Below are positions 22,390-33,969 of a stretch of DNA of 64,000 nt, piece by piece. The DNA is from Xiphydria camelus. Taxonomy: Eukaryota; Arthropoda; Insecta; Hymenoptera; Xiphydriidae. The position numbers and the translations under genes were made by a program. The stretch is taken from assembly GCA_963678675.1 (NCBI GenBank), contig OY783199.1, positions 7,261,501 through 7,325,500 on the forward strand, written 5' to 3'. Numbering within the stretch: position 1 is the first letter of the stretch; each line of letters begins with the position of its first letter. The notes under the pieces were generated by a model. It searched no databases. It saw nothing but the letters and a program-made list of their open reading frames with translations, and was not told the origin of the DNA.

Positions 22390-23500
22390 GGGAGCCGCGT
22401 CTCTTCCCCTCACTACAGCAATAATACAAAAGGGAGGCAGAAAAGTATAGGGGATAGCTTTCGAGCGAAGCGCATTCTAATTCCGGAGTCTACTGTAACT
22501 ATTTTCGAATTTCACGGAGAATACTCGACTGGTACACCTTCTCAGCGAATAACGCGAGGTACTGTGAGAGTAGAACGTACGAAAGGTATAATTTATGATG
22601 TTCTACCGGGTAGCCACGGACACGTATACATAGGTAGACATTTAGGAGGCAAAGAGAGTATCCGTTGGAGAAGCTTTATATTTCGTTTAATACCCCACCT
22701 ACCCCTTCGCGCCGTGCACTTGGTGTAAACCACGAGTATAATTAAGTAGGCAGCTTATGGTGTAATCTTGAGGAAACTTAGGGAGGAGTCACAGCCGCGT
22801 ATACAAGCCTGAAATATGTAGCGGGCGTAAAATATACGCGGGGTGCACTCTCGGCGTTTCATGCTCATGGAGCCGCGCCGCCGCCGCCGCGCGTTCGTTG
22901 CAATGCGTCGGGGATTGCATTATTTCGCGAGTTGTGCAAACCCCTCCGAAATTGAAACGCTACGGCGCGCTTGGAAACCGCACGTTTTCCTCCCAATTTG
23001 ACACCTCGCGCGTACGCGCGTACGTACATACGTAACCATGTCCGACGTACGCAATTTTAAATGCACGGATCAAATATAGGTACGGCATTTTCTGTGTGCA
23101 TATCCGAGAAATTGACTTGGATCGGCTTATAAATTGGATCGCTAATTCTTAAAATGGAATACGAAAAATCCGACTCGTGAAAATAAACGAATTTTAAATT
23201 TACTAGAAAAAATAACAATTTTTAATCAATAGAAAATGAAAGAATTTTTAATTTCTTAAGAAAACGTAAAAAAAACATTTTTAATCAATATACAAATTAA
23301 ATAAATTTAAAGTTATAACAAAAAATATTTTTAATCAATGAAAAAAAGTTTGTTTATTAAGAAAATTAAACATGTTTCAATCAACACAACAATTAAATAG
23401 TCTTAAATTTACTAGAAGAAAATGCTGGAGAAAAATGGACCGATACGAACAATTTTGTTCTCACGTGACGAAAGAGTTGCCCGTACATTCGCGACTAATA
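22390..23500. other. Intron 1 DNA, no gene seen
   Basis: Contains a small CpG-rich patch at 22840-23060 (GCCGCGCCGCCGCCGCCGCG) and then AT-rich sequence with repeated TTTTTAATCAATA phrases at 23218, 23278 and 23328. Confidence 0.35.
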
Positions 23501-23511
23501 TTCAAACTATA

Positions 23512-23860
23512 TTGCAGAACTTACACGCCAGCGTAGCTGGTTCCGTATCGGTAGGCGCACCCCGTCCGCTATGCTTTTCTATAATTTCGTGGTAATATCG
23601 ACAGTCAAAATCCGAACCAAACGGAACTATCAGTCCGAAAAACATCGGGACTCTCGTTAACGGTTAAGTGACAGATGTTCCAATATAGTTTCAATACTCG
23701 TTTGTGTTTTCTCAAATAATCAAAGAAATAAACGTAAGTAACGCTATTTGGTTCGGAACTCTTGGCTGCCGGTATTACCACGAAATTACGAGAAACCATA
23801 GCGGACGGGGTGCGCTTACCGATACGGAACCAGCTATGTTTTGGCGTGTAAGTTTTGCAA
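23512..23860. mobile_element. Inverted-repeat element with about 85-bp arms
   Basis: TTGCAGAACTTACACGCCAG to GGTAGGCGCACCCCGTCCGC to TTTCGTGGTAATA pairs with TATTACCACGAAATTACGAG, GCGGACGGGGTGCGCTTACC and GGCGTGTAAGTTTTGCAA. Inner TCCGAACCAAACGG / TTTGGTTCGGA also pair. Non-coding. Confidence 0.85.
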
Positions 23861-24065
23861 CGGTTTGTTGAACTATAAGTAGATTTTTGTTACTAAGACC
23901 TTAGGTACATATTTAATCAGCTATATATGACTATTTTGTGCAGTTAAACCAATACGGTACTTGCGTAATAAAATATTCATATCTTTAAACACTCAATTTC
24001 TAATCTGTATATATATTCAGAATCACACAAAAAAAGAATATATTCGAGAAAATAATTATTTATAA

Positions 24066-24262
24066 AGTTAAGCCAGAGAGACGCACCTATTTCAAGCAAT
24101 GAGAGCGAGGGAGCTACACGTACTCTTACAAGACGATGACGTAGCTGCATTTTTAAATATCGTTTTCTACTCGTAGCTCAAATAAGCCCGACAATGAAAA
24201 ATGAAAAAAAAAATCGGTGTAACTAATTTTGTTCAAATTTTTGGAATCTGCAATAAAAACAT
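24066..24262. repeat. Dispersed repeat with GAGAGACGCACCTAT / GATGACG phrases, copy 1
   Basis: AGAGACGCACCTATTTCAAG, GACGATGACGTAGCTGC, CGACAATGAAAAATG and TTTTGTTCAAATTTTTGGA recur in the same order, diverged, at 30.24-30.72 kb and inverted at 52.44-52.70 kb. Confidence 0.55.
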
Positions 24263-24316
24263 TAGCGAGAATACCGAATCAAGTAATATATTTTTTTATT
24301 ATGATTATGATTACTA

Positions 24317-24553
24317 CTGCCGTGTTAAGTTAAAAGGGCGTATCTACAAAAAAATCATTTTTCAGTTTATTAAATTTTATACAAGTCTAACACGAGGTTA
24401 AGTTAAAAAAGTCGTATCTGGCTTAGAAAGAATCAAATATTTGATCATTTATTTTGAATTTCATTATCAGTGTGGCACGAAAAGAATTAGAAAAACCCTA
24501 ATATCTCAAAACTGTAAAAATGTTAGATACACCTTTTTAACTTAACACGGCAG
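24317..24553. mobile_element. MITE with CTGCCGTGTTAAGTTAAAA ends
   Basis: CTGCCGTGTTAAGTTAAAAG at the left and TTTTTAACTTAACACGGCAG at the right are near-perfect inverted repeats. The interior carries AAAAGGGCGTATCTAC and AAAAAGTCGTATCTGG, variants of the ATACGCCCTTTT motif. Confidence 0.8.
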
Positions 24554-24779
24554 AATACTTACTCAAAATTATTATGCTTGTACTTGCTGTGAATAAGCAC
24601 ACAAGTATTGAATGAAATAAAATTCCCTGAACTAAAATGAACATATTATTTTTTCGATAATTTCAAACCATATAAATCCTTCGACCAAATTTGCATTCTC
24701 AGTACCTATGAATTTTCTAAAACGCCAACGAATCCGAGTTCGACGCCACGCTGGCCGACGCCGCACCGATTGTTCGTGC

Positions 24780-25320
24780 TTAAACCACCTCAATTGCCTA
24801 GATTATAGAAATAATCGTCGAAGCGTGAGGGGACCGTCATTAGAGGGATCATCTCGGAGGCGATCCCGAGCGGATCGATAAAGCGGAGGAGCGTGTGCGA
24901 TAGCCCCCGCGCGTTTCTTTTCACGCCGCGATTCGTTCACGCGCGTTGACAGCCGGGGCAACATTTCGTGGGGGTGGAAGGGCCGTCGAGCGAGGTGGAA
25001 TAAAATAAAACAGTGGAATCGACGGGGAGAACGCGCCGACAATTCATCGATAAAATCAGCATACGAAGCGGGCGAGCCTCTTCCCCGTAACCCATCCCTT
25101 CGTCGCCCTTGCGGCGCGGCACAAACCCCGTAGCCATCCCTCCGCGCGGTCTCGCGTCTCCGCGGATGAAAAGGGTGCCGCGCGAGGGAGGCCGGACGAT
25201 TAATCTGAAGATTATACGTGGAATATATATTTGTATGTATAGCTGTATATCTAATAATATCCAATCGAGCATCGGAACGGGGCGAAAGAAGGGCCGAGGG
25301 TGACCCCCTGCGATGCTAAC
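24780..25320. other. CpG-rich island in intron 1
   Basis: About 540 bp of dense CpG between AT-rich flanks. Open frames on both strands overlap and have no domain. Candidate regulatory element or alternative first exon. Confidence 0.35.
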
Positions 25321-25888
25321 GGCCGTTCTGTGTACCTATATCCCTTTTACATGTAGACGAGTGTCGTATGTGCGCGTCTACCCGCTTTGAAGTAAGAGTG
25401 AAATATTATTTAAATTTGAGGCGGGTCGCCCTCTGTGGGATTTCCTTGACGGGGTTCTGGACACTTAGCTTCGTGCCGAGCGGGACTCTTCTCGATTGGA
25501 AATCAAAGAATTATAATATTGTAATTATATGGACGTAAAACGTGTAATGTTTTCTTGGGTTAAAATTGTAGGTGCGCGTTAAATTATAGAAATATATGTA
25601 TATATGTATACTTTAGACGGAAAAAGTAGGGGAGATTAGGGCAAGGTTTTACTAGAAGATGGCCTCTCGCTAATATCGAAAGTAATGAGAACGAGGGGTC
25701 AATTTGTCATGTCAAATTGCTCTGGTCTTTATATGAATCGGTCATTTCAGAAACGACACATGTCAGTAGGCATTGCCTATGAAATGCCATCACGTTTTAC
25801 CGCGAAAAAAATATTTTCTCTCGCGATTCCCCAAAATCGAAAGAGCAAACAGAAGTGTGAAATAAATACGATTTATACAAACATTTCT

Positions 25889-26602
25889 CATCACTAATAC
25901 TAAAAGGTCGCATACGTCAAAAAGTGCCTTTATAAACCAATAAAGACGTATAACAAATTTTGTTTATTCACTCAAGTTAAAAACAAATTGAAAACTTAAA
26001 ATCGAAAGGGAGTATTTTCCATACGCTTTTTTGACGTTAAGTTTTCGGAAAATTACGAAAACTAATGCCATAAGGGCGTATGGATCTTAGGCTTATACAA
26101 GTGCGTATTTTGATAAAAAACGCTCTTATACCGTATGTCCGTCTCTGTACTGGCCAGTTAGAAAGTTACCTCCGGATAGGCTTGGTCGGTACTCGAGTCA
26201 TTTAATACGATAGAAGTCGAGTCGGCTGTTAGAGTTGGTGTTAATTCGGGAGATCGAAGCGTCCAACCTCGAAATTGTGAATTTATGAATAATGCAAATT
26301 ACGAAAATAATTATAATTACGGTATAAAATGTCTCGATTACCGACCAAGCCTATCTGAAGGTAATTTTCAAACTGGCCAGTACAGAGACGGACATACGGT
26401 ATGGCATCAGTTTTCGTGATTTTTAAGAAACTTAATGCCAAAAGGGCATATTGACTATATCCTATACGCCCTTTTGCCTTTAGTTAAAAAAATGTTTATT
26501 TTACCATTTTTCGATCATTTTTACGTATTTCTATCTTTTGGCTTTTACAATGCCAAAAATGCATAAAGAGGCATATACGACCTTTTGGCATTAATAATGC
26601 CA
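25889..26602. mobile_element. ATACGCCCTTTT-family element with another element nested in it
   Basis: Outer ends CACTAATACTAAAAGGTCGC and ATACGACCTTTTGGCATTAA pair, like the ends at 42.35-42.85 and 46.28-46.55 kb. The interior has further ATACGCCCTTTT-type motifs (26070, 26435, 26463). The nested element at 26128-26402 interrupts it; without it the host would be about 440 bp. Confidence 0.75.
26128..26402. mobile_element. Nested MITE with ATACCGTATGTCCGTCTCTG ends
   Basis: The left end ATACCGTATGTCCGTCTCTG continues TACTGGCCAGTT. The right end is the exact complement AACTGGCCAGTACAGAGACG followed by GACATACGGTAT. The pairing goes on, imperfectly, through GGATAGGCTTGGTCGGTA / TACCGACCAAGCCTATC. 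TIRs are about 70 bp, total about 275 bp. Confidence 0.88.
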
Positions 26603-26739
26603 TTTGTTTTACGATATATACACACATTTGTTTAATTCGAATAGGTCTCTCTTTGATATGAAAAAATGATCTATTTATGACCAATAAACTTCCTAATAGG
26701 TTCGTATTCGAATAAACTCTTCTCTGAGTGTGTTGTCTA

Positions 26740-27319
26740 GAATCTTGTACAGAGACGCGCGTTTCTACGGAAAAGTGCTTATTCGCACGAGAGACCCTCT
26801 CCGTTCCTCGGTAAGAAGTCTTGAGCACCAAAGAGTAAGCAACCGAGAAGCACATTTATGTATGCAGAACTGCACCGGCGGTATTCTCTCCCGCACCTGC
26901 TCGTCTCCCATAAGCGCAGTTTCCATAAACCAACCCCATACACAGGTAACCCATGTACGTTCGTGCACACCACCTCTCCACCACTATACATTTTATCGAC
27001 ACTCATCTACGCCCGTCGACGAGGAACCGGTGACGTTTATCGGCGATACTTTGTAAATACACGCGTATATCAGCCGCCTCTTTCCGCGCGATTCCCTCTT
27101 AACGGAACGCGAGTGTACTTACACAAGTGGTTATCAACAGAGTGATTGCGATGTGGCGGAAAGCAGTGCGGAAGAGATTCGACTAACAAGCGGATTTTCG
27201 CAAATGTACCGTAAACTGGGTCGCAACTATTTTTTTAACGAAGAGGAATTTTCGCAGCGTCGAACCGATGACACCGACGGCTCTCTCTGCGCAACTTTCA
27301 ATCTCGTGAAGTGTTCGCG

Positions 27320-27370
<51 letters not shown>

Positions 27371-27780
27371 CCTCTCTCTTTCTCTCTCGCGCGCGCGCAC
27401 GGTTTTCGGATCGTGTCGATTTTATTCATCCCTGGCCGGAAAACGTTATCGTGGCCAGATATTCGAGGCGACGGTTCCAACCCCTTGATTGTTATAGCTA
27501 TTAGGGCAGAGGAAACTCCGCGTCTGACTTTCCGTCGCGGCGCTTTTCAAACTGACTTACGAAATGACGATGGTGGTACTCGGTGTTGTGCTTTGAGGAG
27601 GCTCATCAATCAAACCGGATGGCGATGGGAGAAGGACCGTCGCGCGCTTACTATATCGATCGCCTTTTCGCTTTCCTTCGTGCTTCGTACCTACCGTGTA
27701 TAATAGTTCCTATACCAACTGCCTATATAGCCCTCCTTTTCCTTTTGCGTCTTTCCCTTCTTGTAATCCCATAAAGGGGA
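26740..27780. other. CpG-enriched stretch of intron 1 with a (TC)n microsatellite
   Basis: GC-enriched DNA with open frames on both strands, none recognisable. An uninterrupted (TC)n run lies at 27322-27364, extended by CCCTCTCT and GCGCGCGCGC. Frames of Ser-Leu or Arg-Glu repeats here are translations of the microsatellite. Confidence 0.4.
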
Positions 27781-27970
27781 TCAAAGTAAAGGAAATGTTG
27801 TTCTCACCTAAATCCACTTAAGAATAATTAGCGGCAATATGTACCCGTGTGTCTTCAAAGGAGAAGATAAAGGAGAGGGAGATAATGATAAAAAGGTGTT
27901 ATACAGGGCTCCGACTTATATCTTGCAAAATAGCAAATATGTATAGTATATATACGATTTTGTGGAAGTA

Positions 27971-28146
27971 TTCGCAGCGTGAGTACCAACACTGTTATAC
28001 TTCAGTGAGCACGTATCGCAGTATACATGCAAAGCAAATATCCTTAAAAAAGTACAGATCCACAAAGTAGATGGCGTTGCGGATACGCATGTGTACAGTC
28101 ACACACGCTCACTAAAGTATAACAATGTTCATACGCGCAGAGCGAA
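27971..28146. mobile_element. Nested MITE with ATTCGC...GTGAGC ends
   Basis: ATTCGCAGCGTGAGTACCAA then CACTGTTATACTTCAGTGAGC pairs with GCTCACTAAAGTATAACAATG then TTCATACGCGCAGAGCGAAT (both given in parts). About 176 bp. Confidence 0.82.
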
Positions 28147-29103
28147 TAGATAATGAGCGTCATCGTTGATTGGTTATGGTGGGTCGGAGAGATAAAGGTC
28201 TGTCTGTTAGCATTGTTGGAAGTTGACAAAATTGACTGAAATTATATATAGTAGGCTTCTAATATCTTCATTACTGCTTACTTTCATCCACAAAAATACA
28301 TTTACATACACTATTTAACTATTTACGTGGCGCTAGCGTGTGGTCTTTTTCATTTAATAGTCTCAAAATGTATAATATTATTCAATTTAGAAAATCGCAA
28401 GTGATGAGCATGATGGCTAATGTGATTTCAGTTAGATTTGACACGCACCAATAATTCGAGTAAAATTAGATATATCGTGTACTTACAGCAAATTCCGACA
28501 CGGTAGGCGCCCGTAAATTATTGCACTAAATCCAATACGATGTATCTGTTTTCTTTATTGAGTTATTATGAGCCGCGTGACACATATGGCGTATTTTTAG
28601 TTTCTTAACTTTTAGGAGGTATTCAGTTTTATTAAAGGCACACCAGTTCACAGTAGACGTGGTTGTTCACTAAGAGTTCGATGTTTATTGGATCACATTA
28701 CATATTAACCAATGAGAATTGAATACTCATTGAGCAATTGAAGGGTACACGGGAAAAAGGAGCTCATCGAAATTTTGTATTTAAATAAGTTTTTGGTGTT
28801 TTTTTCCGATTTACTTAATAATAAAAACCCTCACATGTTGGTATGTAGTTTTTATATTTCATTGCACATACCTTAACGCAGCAAAAACCTTTGATAAAAA
28901 ATGTTCTTTAGGGTGACATAGAAAATAAACCTAACAATTGCTCTCCTGTAAAATGTCGATCCCCCTTTCCCCGTGTACCCTTAAATTTTCATCTCATGAA
29001 TCGGTGTAACCTAACTAATCATCTGAAAATATCCCATGAGCTATTTTCAAAATATCCAGAATTGAAAGACGCCCCTTAATCAGGCCGGCATCTGTGTGTG
29101 TGT

Positions 29104-29434
29104 CAGTGATGAATCTCTTAAACTGAAGTAAGCAGGGTAGTCCGACGCGAATCGAATCACAGGGTGATTCGGATCATAGATTTATATATGGTGAAAAAAA
29201 GCATTTCTCGATTGTGCGTATTACTTCATTGGAGAGAAACAGAGTACCTAATACGAATGATCGAAATGCTCATTTTTAATTTGATTTAAGAAATATGGAT
29301 CTGTGATTCGATTCGCCCTGTGATAGGATTTGCCTTGGTCTACCCTGCACCTGATTCTAACTAGAATCAGAGTAAAAGTTGATAAGAATCAGGATAAGAA
29401 TCACCTATCTCAGTTTAAGAGTTTCATCATTACA
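29104..29434. mobile_element. Fold-back element with GTGATGAATCTCTTAAACTG ends
   Basis: GTGATGAATCTCTTAAACTG and the complementary CAGTTTAAGAGTTTCATCAT form the outer arms. GCAGGGTAGTCCGACG... pairs with ...GGTCTACCCTGC, and GCGAATCGAATCACAGGGTG with CTGTGATTCGATTCGCC. AGAATCAG units near 29352-29400 break the right arm. Confidence 0.78.
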
Positions 29435-29539
29435 GTTTTCAATCCTGCTTAATCTCTCCTACCCACCATGACCAATCGATCATGACGCTTATCGTCTATA
29501 CTTCCACAAAATCGTATACACTGTATATGAATATATGAC

Positions 29540-30235
29540 TCCTGCTCCTATTAAATAGACTCAAGGTACATTTTGAGATATAAAATATCAGCGGTATAAA
29601 ATATTCGTTTTCTAAATTGCAGCTATAGTGCAGCATTGCAGCAAATGAGAATATAAATTAATTTTTATCCGTGGAGATCTAAAATTATACCTTTTGAACT
29701 TATTAATATGAGCAAACTGTGTACGGAGATGTGGGAAATTCTGCTGGTGAAACAATATTCTCCAGTATGCGCTGTAATAGCATTGCATTATTTACATATT
29801 CTGGCGTATACCTACGTACCTATGTAATTTTCAGCAAGTTATATGCAATCTGCCAAGATATGTGTTACACTATACTTGAAAGAAAATCATTCGAATTCAG
29901 TTACTCGTTTAATAAAAGCGATGGATTATTATAGGTACCTGATAAAAATTTTTATGTGTATGAAGATTTAACGAGGATTATTTAGATCAAGAAATTGCGA
30001 AATAACCTAATCGATTGTTTTTATTTTCCTTCCCAAGAAATTCTTCGTTAATTTTGATGAATTAATGAGTAATTGTTAATTTTTCTTTCGAAGTCAAGTG
30101 TTTTTTAATTTACGGTATTCAGATTATGGCATTTGTGTCTACAAATTTTTTTTTCATAATTTTAAATGCAACTTATCATCCGTAGGTACCTATGTCTACG
30201 TATTCGATATCACGTGCAAAAGAAAATGTCCGAAA
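29540..30235. other. Intron 1 DNA, no gene seen
   Basis: AT-rich. No repeat pairing or exon found by eye. Confidence 0.35.
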
Positions 30236-30239
30236 AAAT

Positions 30240-30780
30240 AGTTACTCGCAAAGTTATAAGTGCATTTATCTCCACTGAGTTATGACGTCATCGAAAAGCC
30301 ATGAGAGATGAATTTATACCAAACAACGAGTGCGAGAGAGATAAACTTACTGAGCGATGATGTATGCTGTGTTTTTAACTCTTCAGAGCCCAGCGATTTT
30401 TGTTCATAACCTCGTGTTTTTGCGATATTTCTGTAACACGTGCTCCGTGGAATACCGACAGCGACTGAGTGCGTCATGCGCTTCATTAGAAGCGCCCTCT
30501 ACTGCCTAATACCGTTAATTACACCAAATTCATGCTAGTAAAGGTATAATCGATTTTTGAAGAAGAAGCACCTGTAGGTGATACTGAGCATTAACGGGTT
30601 AAATATCGTTTCCCGGCTTAAATGAGGCCGACAATGAAGAATAAAATAATAAGGGGTAAGTAATTTTATCTAAATTTTTCAAATCGTCAATTAAAAAATT
30701 GGTCAACACCATCCTTATTTTAAATTCACTTTTGACGAACATTCGAGTCAACCGCATTCTTTTTTTAACACGGCAGAAAA
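30240..30780. repeat. Dispersed repeat with GAGAGA / GATGACG phrases, copy 2
   Basis: GAGTTATGACGTCATCGAAA, GCGAGAGAGATAAACTT, GCCGACAATGAAGAATAAA and TTTTATCTAAATTTTTCAAA align with copies 1 and 3. It ends near AACACGGCAG, like the end of the MITE at 24553. Carries TGACGTCA. Confidence 0.55.
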
Positions 30781-30799
30781 ACTGAGACAAGAAGATGAA

Positions 30800-31400
30800 C
30801 GGATTAACGATAACGTTAAAGATAGTTACGACGTCTATAGGTATACATCAATAGTAGAACGCGTACCGTGGTTAATACTGCAGTTCCTTCTTTACGGCAG
30901 TTCCTTCGTCTAAGATATATAGATATACATACAAGGGGCGATTCCGACGTCGCACGCGAGATGTGCTTATTTTACCTCGGGCGGTGTCGGTAGTAAGACT
31001 CATCGTTCGCTCGTGCGGCTGAGGATCCACGTGCCTTCGCTAAATAAAACAAAAGCCAGGAAACCACGTGCGAGAGTTCGCACGCCGCTCAGAATACTCA
31101 CGAGGCCGGCCAAATGCATTCCAACGCGACAATCCTGACCCCGCGACGACACCGACGACCAATTAACCTCTCTCTCGCCTTTTTTCATCGCCCGTTCCTT
31201 CTTCACACCTCGTACATCCGCCGTGGAATATATATATGTATATGGGTATGCGACAGTGTCGTTCGAAGACTTCGCTACAGTAGAATCTGTACTTTTTAAA
31301 GGTGCTTCGTTTGGAAGGTATCCCCTGCCTTCCTGCTCCCACTTACAATTAGTGAGGAGATAGACGCGTGCTTCTATATGTCTGATCAAGTGTGCGTATA
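30800..31400. other. Intron 1 DNA with a CpG-enriched patch, no gene seen
   Basis: 30930-31200 is GC-enriched. The minus-strand 140-codon frame has no domain and no protein-like composition. Confidence 0.35.
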
Positions 31401-31420
31401 TACATATATGTATGTACTTC

Positions 31421-31694
31421 ATTAAGGTAGCTACTAATTTTGATGAAAAAATTGTCTAATATCTTCCTGACATTTCCCTGAAGATCCCGAAAAGTTTCCT
31501 GACGAAATTTCCAAAGTTAGGAGGAAATGAAAATATTCTTCGATCAAAACAAAATTGGGAGAACTGAATTAAAAGAAGAAATTCGACTCGATTGAATTTC
31601 GAAATTTCAATTTACGAATTTTCCTTCATGAACATTTAATTTCCTGACATTTCCAAGTTCTCCAGGTTTTTCCTGACTGTGGCCACCTTCATGT
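31421..31694. mobile_element. GGTGGCCAC / 'CAGGGAAA' repeat, copy 1
   Basis: AAGGTAGCTACTAATTTTG and ACTGTGGCCACCTT bound a stretch with TTCCTGACATTTCC (twice), CCCGAAAAGTTTCCTGACG and CCAGGTTTTTCCTGAC. This resembles the widespread animal repeat that begins AGGGTGGCCAC and carries AGGGAAAACC phrases (family knowledge). Confidence 0.6.
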
Positions 31695-31792
31695 TACCAC
31701 TCGCGAATGAAACTCTATCTACACACGCGCTCATGCGCAATTAATGAGTACTTTTCCCGACAATGCCTTCTAATTATAGAGAAAACCTTTAT

Positions 31793-31885
31793 TCGAAAAA
31801 TGTATTGTTTTCATATCACCTGTGTAGGTACTGAAATTTCTTTATTTCTGATGATATGAAAAGAAATACATTTCGAATATAAAAG
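31793..31885. repeat. Imperfect hairpin
   Basis: ATTCGAAAAATGTATTGTTT TCATATCA pairs with TGATATGAAAAGAAATACAT TTCGAAT (shown in parts). Small MITE-like palindrome of about 93 bp. Confidence 0.65.
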
Positions 31886-31889
31886 TTTT

Positions 31890-32550
31890 TTACTGTATTA
31901 AATGAGATATATAATGCAGTAGATAAATTTATTATACTCCGTATTTATTTTATTAAGAAATACAAGTTAACATTTCACTACTTTTAAAAATATACATATA
32001 TCATTTATCCGAGCCTAAAGCCGACAAGCTTTTACCTATATTTTGTCATTTTTCTTAATTAGCAAATTCCTCTACGAAATACTACATGACCTTTAACATG
32101 TAGTACGAGAAAATTGATCAATAAGAGGAGTTACACTTCTACGCGTTTCAGTGCCTTTAACTTTAGGTATGATAGGCACTGACGACATTCATATCGAACT
32201 GGGCATACTAGAATTGAGATTGACATGGTTACGTGATATTATACGGAGTCCCGGTAGACCGCACAGGTACTTGCTGCAGACAGATTATCGCATGAACGTT
32301 TGTATGCGTATATATATGTATACCAACAGGTAGGCTACAGGTAGATGTGTGTGTACCACAGATGCGAATTGGATGCAGTCGCATAGGTACTGTTGTGACA
32401 CGGATATGTCATCATAGACTGGGGGATATACGCGATACCTAATTTGCAATTTAGATAGATGCAGTCTACGTGCCAAAGACGCGCGTGAGCTACATCTAGA
32501 ACGCGTTTAAATTTCGCTGCTGATTACGTCGAACTGACCAGATTTCTATC
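31890..32550. other. Intron 1 DNA, no gene seen
   Basis: AT-rich to mixed composition. No exon or paired repeat recognised. Confidence 0.3.
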
Positions 32551-32553
32551 ATA

Positions 32554-32868
32554 CAGTAGAACTCCAATTATCCAAACTCCGACTATCCGAATCGCTAATT
32601 ATCCGAATCGCTTTCAGAAAAAAAAAATGTAAGACGGAAATGCAAGCAAAATAATGTACTTACAGCACTTGTAAGTACGCTATATAACATGTTAAAGTGT
32701 TGCCTTTTCATTTAATTAATTAAAAATGCATACAGTACCGAAAATAAGCTCTTTTTCTTTAAAATACATATATGTACCCTTTTTTGGGAAAAGTTCAATA
32801 TTATCCGAATTTTTGATTATCCGAATGGGGTCCGGTCCCAATTGATTCGGATAATTGGAGTTTTATTG
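32554..32868. mobile_element. pogo/Tigger-like MITE
   Basis: TA at both sides (32552-32553 and 32869-32870). Ends CAGTAGAACTCCAATTATCC and GGATAATTGGAGTTTTATTG are inverted, with subterminal TATCCGAAT/ATTATCCGAAT repeats. CAGTAxxxCTCxxATTATCCGAA is the familiar end of pogo/Tigger-type elements (family knowledge). No transposase ORF in 315 bp. Confidence 0.9.
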
Positions 32869-32870
32869 TA

Positions 32871-33965
32871 TTTGTATGTGTCAACAAAAATGAACCGTGT
32901 GCATTTTAGTAACTTCCTTTAATTTTACTGAAATAATATTGAAATCATGATCAGTATTCCAGTGCAAATAAACATTGCAAATGTTCGATTCGATCTGAAA
33001 CAGCTGCTCACGCATTGCCTACAGCCGTGAGGCAAAGCGGGTCGAAGATTTCGACCTAACATGCAAATGGCTCTCTCATATGAGTAATGAAAAGTGGAGA
33101 AGTCAAAGCAGCAGGTGCCATTGTCAGTGAGAACCGTATTTCCACAATTACGTACTTGGCATTACGATATTTACCGAAAATGGTTCTCGGCTCCTTTGGC
33201 ATTTCTGGTTTTCAATTGTAAAGCTTTCACAAAGGCGTTCAATTACCAACGGCTGAGTTTTGGAAATATTTCCAATCGCGCATTCGACCGTTTCTTTTAT
33301 CCCTCTGCGTGGTATCGTTCAAAGGGAAATACGAACCGCCATTATTTTTATCGCACGACGCATTTTTCTCACGAACGTTTACTAGAGAAAAGGCAAATAT
33401 CACCGTTTCGAGAGGAATATAGCTGATTCAATGAGGAGAGTTCCCGTGATTCTTTTTTATTTGCCCACTTTGGTTTCGACTTTTTTCCTGTTAAAATTAG
33501 GTTAATTTGCGCGTTTTCGCGTTTCCCTTGGAGCTTTATTTGTATCGCTTCGCAACCGTGGTCTCTGTTTTTATTTCGCGATTCTTTCGATCAATTGTCC
33601 TTTTATGAGATTAATAAAAATATACGCGCGCAAAGACGCCGAAGCGCTGTAGTATTTATGCGCGAGCACGAAGAGGGGAAAAACGGGAGACGGAGGTAAA
33701 AATAGACGAATGAGCGGAAACGCGGTTTCCCAATGAAATCCATATAAAAATAGCTGCATTTTACCCCTCGCTCGGCTACTATTTGGATAACCGCGCTTCG
33801 TTCCAATGTCGCGCTCAATTCTTCGACGCCCACCAAAATGCCGTTACTTATACGTATTTATACTAATTTGATTGCGCTAGAAAGGCGAGCTTTCTGGCAA
33901 ACGTTGACGTATACAGTGATCTTGGCCCTTTAGACATATTAGAAAAATTTGTATTTTTTAATATT
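32871..33965. other. Intron 1 DNA, no gene seen
   Basis: Mixed composition. The 110-codon frame at 33094-33426 has no recognisable domain. Confidence 0.35.
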
Positions 33966-33969
33966 ATTC

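Larger units (their letters stand above)
23876..24712. repeat. Copy of the 10.9-11.5 kb repeat, split by later insertions
   Basis: Left part (about 23876-24000: CAGCTATATATGACTATTTT, GCAGTTAAACCAATA) and right part (24556-24712: TACTTACTCAAAATTATTATG, CTGTGAATAAGCAC, CTAAAATGAACATATTATTT, ATCCTTCGACCAAATTT) align in order with the tandem units at 10.86-11.56 kb. The intervening 500 bp hold the 24066 repeat and the 24317-24553 MITE. Confidence 0.55.
27939..29535. mobile_element. Large inverted-repeat element holding two nested elements
   Basis: Outer arms: TATATATACGATTTTGTGGA (about 27947) pairs with TTCCACAAAATCGTATACAC (about 29501), and GATTGGTTATGGTGGGTCGG (about 28167) pairs with the complementary ACCCACCATGACCAATCGAT (about 29461). 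In the left arm these two parts are separated by a nested MITE (27971-28146); in the right arm they are contiguous. A fold-back element at 29104-29434 sits near the right arm. The interior 28200-29100 is AT-rich with no gene seen. Confidence 0.72.

Noticed and set aside
27153..27703. Open frames with long Ser-Leu or Arg-Glu repeats
   Set aside because: They are translations of the (TC)n microsatellite at 27322-27364.
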